Source: Acanthaster planci (taxonomy: Eukaryota; Echinodermata; Asteroidea; Valvatida; Acanthasteridae). From it: a DNA stretch of 18,743 bases. The first letter of the stretch is position 1, and the number at the start of each line of letters is the position of its first letter. The position numbers were made by a program, and so were the translations under genes. The stretch covers positions 1 to 18,743 of the forward strand of contig NW_019091856.1 in NCBI RefSeq assembly GCF_001949145.1, in the 5' to 3' direction. The notes below the pieces were generated by a model. The model was not told the origin of the DNA. It saw only the letters and a list, made by a program, of their open reading frames with translations, and ran no database searches. Positions 18,183 through 18,743 of this stretch are shown here, in pieces.

Positions 18183-18743
18183 TGCAAGATGCAAGTGGTG
18201 CTCCGCTAACCCGGAAGCCACTCCAGTCATCAAATTCCTAGTCCTCCGGCCAGCCTCACACAGGCCTTGATATATGGGCCTGGGCTACATGGGTCGCCAA
18301 CTTGCGACAAGTGCAAGCAGGGCTATATGACTCAATATCCACTTGTTTCTCTTGTGTTACACCAATCTACCACAGATTTAATAAGGAGCGAAAAGTTTGT
18401 CTGTCCCGTAAATCATGTACATAGATTTTTACATAACACGACGCAAACAATTTAAACTTTCATTGAGGTGCGGCACGTCACAGTCACAGCATGGAGGAAG
18501 GAAAGCACGGTCACAGTTTCTGATTCTCGGCCACGTGCCTATTGAAGCGTGACACCGGTCCATCAAGCTTAAGACTGGCGCAGGATACCTGAAATGGATC
18601 ATGTGAAGAAATGTACACGAGACAGGAACCAGACCGAACGAAACTTTCGCTTCTGCTGTAGGGTGCACCACTACAAATAAATTCCCATAGACAGCAGTGA
18701 TAAATCCCCATAGGCCCTACTTCACAAATTTTTTTAAAAATAC
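18183..18743 (-). promoter_or_regulatory. 5' flank and probable 5' UTR
   Basis: This is upstream of the start codon. An in-frame TAG and an alternative ATG (18230-18228) lie here. A TATA-like CATATATC sits about 90 nt above the ATG (near 18269-18276), but a true promoter cannot be confirmed. No other exon was recognised. Confidence 0.35.

Noticed and set aside
18267-18455. Plus-strand frame with CDKCKQGY, resembling an EGF or laminin-type module
   Set aside because: There is only one short Cys cluster with no full module, and it lies in the 5' flank on the opposite strand; it looks like chance.
1-18743. A kinase domain that would make this a normal Tie receptor
   Set aside because: No GxGxxG, HRD or DFG-type sequence was seen on either strand; the exons after the TM encode a phosphatase.

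Overview
The window is animal nuclear DNA. It is AT-rich, with short exons, GT-AG introns and scattered SINE-like repeats. Intron motifs such as ACATGTACATGTA and the style of the repeats suggest an invertebrate deuterostome, most likely an echinoderm such as a sea urchin. That assignment is an inference and was not tested by alignment.

One gene on the minus strand fills almost the whole window. I could trace 21 coding exons from the start codon at 18182 down to 356, where the window ends before the gene does. The exon lengths sum to 2802 nt, exactly 934 codons, and every junction keeps frame. Reading from 18 kb downwards, the exons encode a signal peptide, an Ig-like domain with one Cys pair, a second Ig-like domain without Cys, four Cys-rich EGF-like modules, a Ser/Thr/Pro stalk, a transmembrane helix, a juxtamembrane linker, a complete tyrosine phosphatase domain (D1) and the start of a second one (D2).

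The ectodomain looks like that of the Tie angiopoietin receptors. The second Ig ends in RLIVRG and runs straight into EGF modules that match the Tie EGFs in order, including a LPDPYG motif in the second. The cytoplasmic part is a phosphatase instead of a Tie kinase: [17 protein letters not shown] and QTP are all present. The protein is therefore best read as a receptor tyrosine phosphatase carrying a Tie-type ectodomain. The ectodomain exons (2-8) are all phase 1-1, which would make exchange of such modules easy.

Layout by position: 1-355 is downstream sequence with an inverted, frameshifted D2-like exon relic on the plus strand; 356-972 is the start of D2; 1552-5273 is D1; 5918-7121 is the juxtamembrane region; 8171-8318 is the TM exon; 8642-8701 is the stalk; 10464-14323 holds the EGF exons; 14798-16423 the Ig exons; 18125-18182 the signal peptide exon; and above 18182 is 5' flank. 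Introns hold a tRNA-type SINE (about 10031-10385), an older SINE-like element (about 5694-5890), a dispersed repeat (about 9010-9290), a 762-bp terminal-inverted-repeat element (15315-16076), a 45-bp tandem repeat (about 1104-1241) and a partial, decayed triplication of the first EGF exon (about 13880-14280). No second gene, RNA gene or CRISPR array was found.
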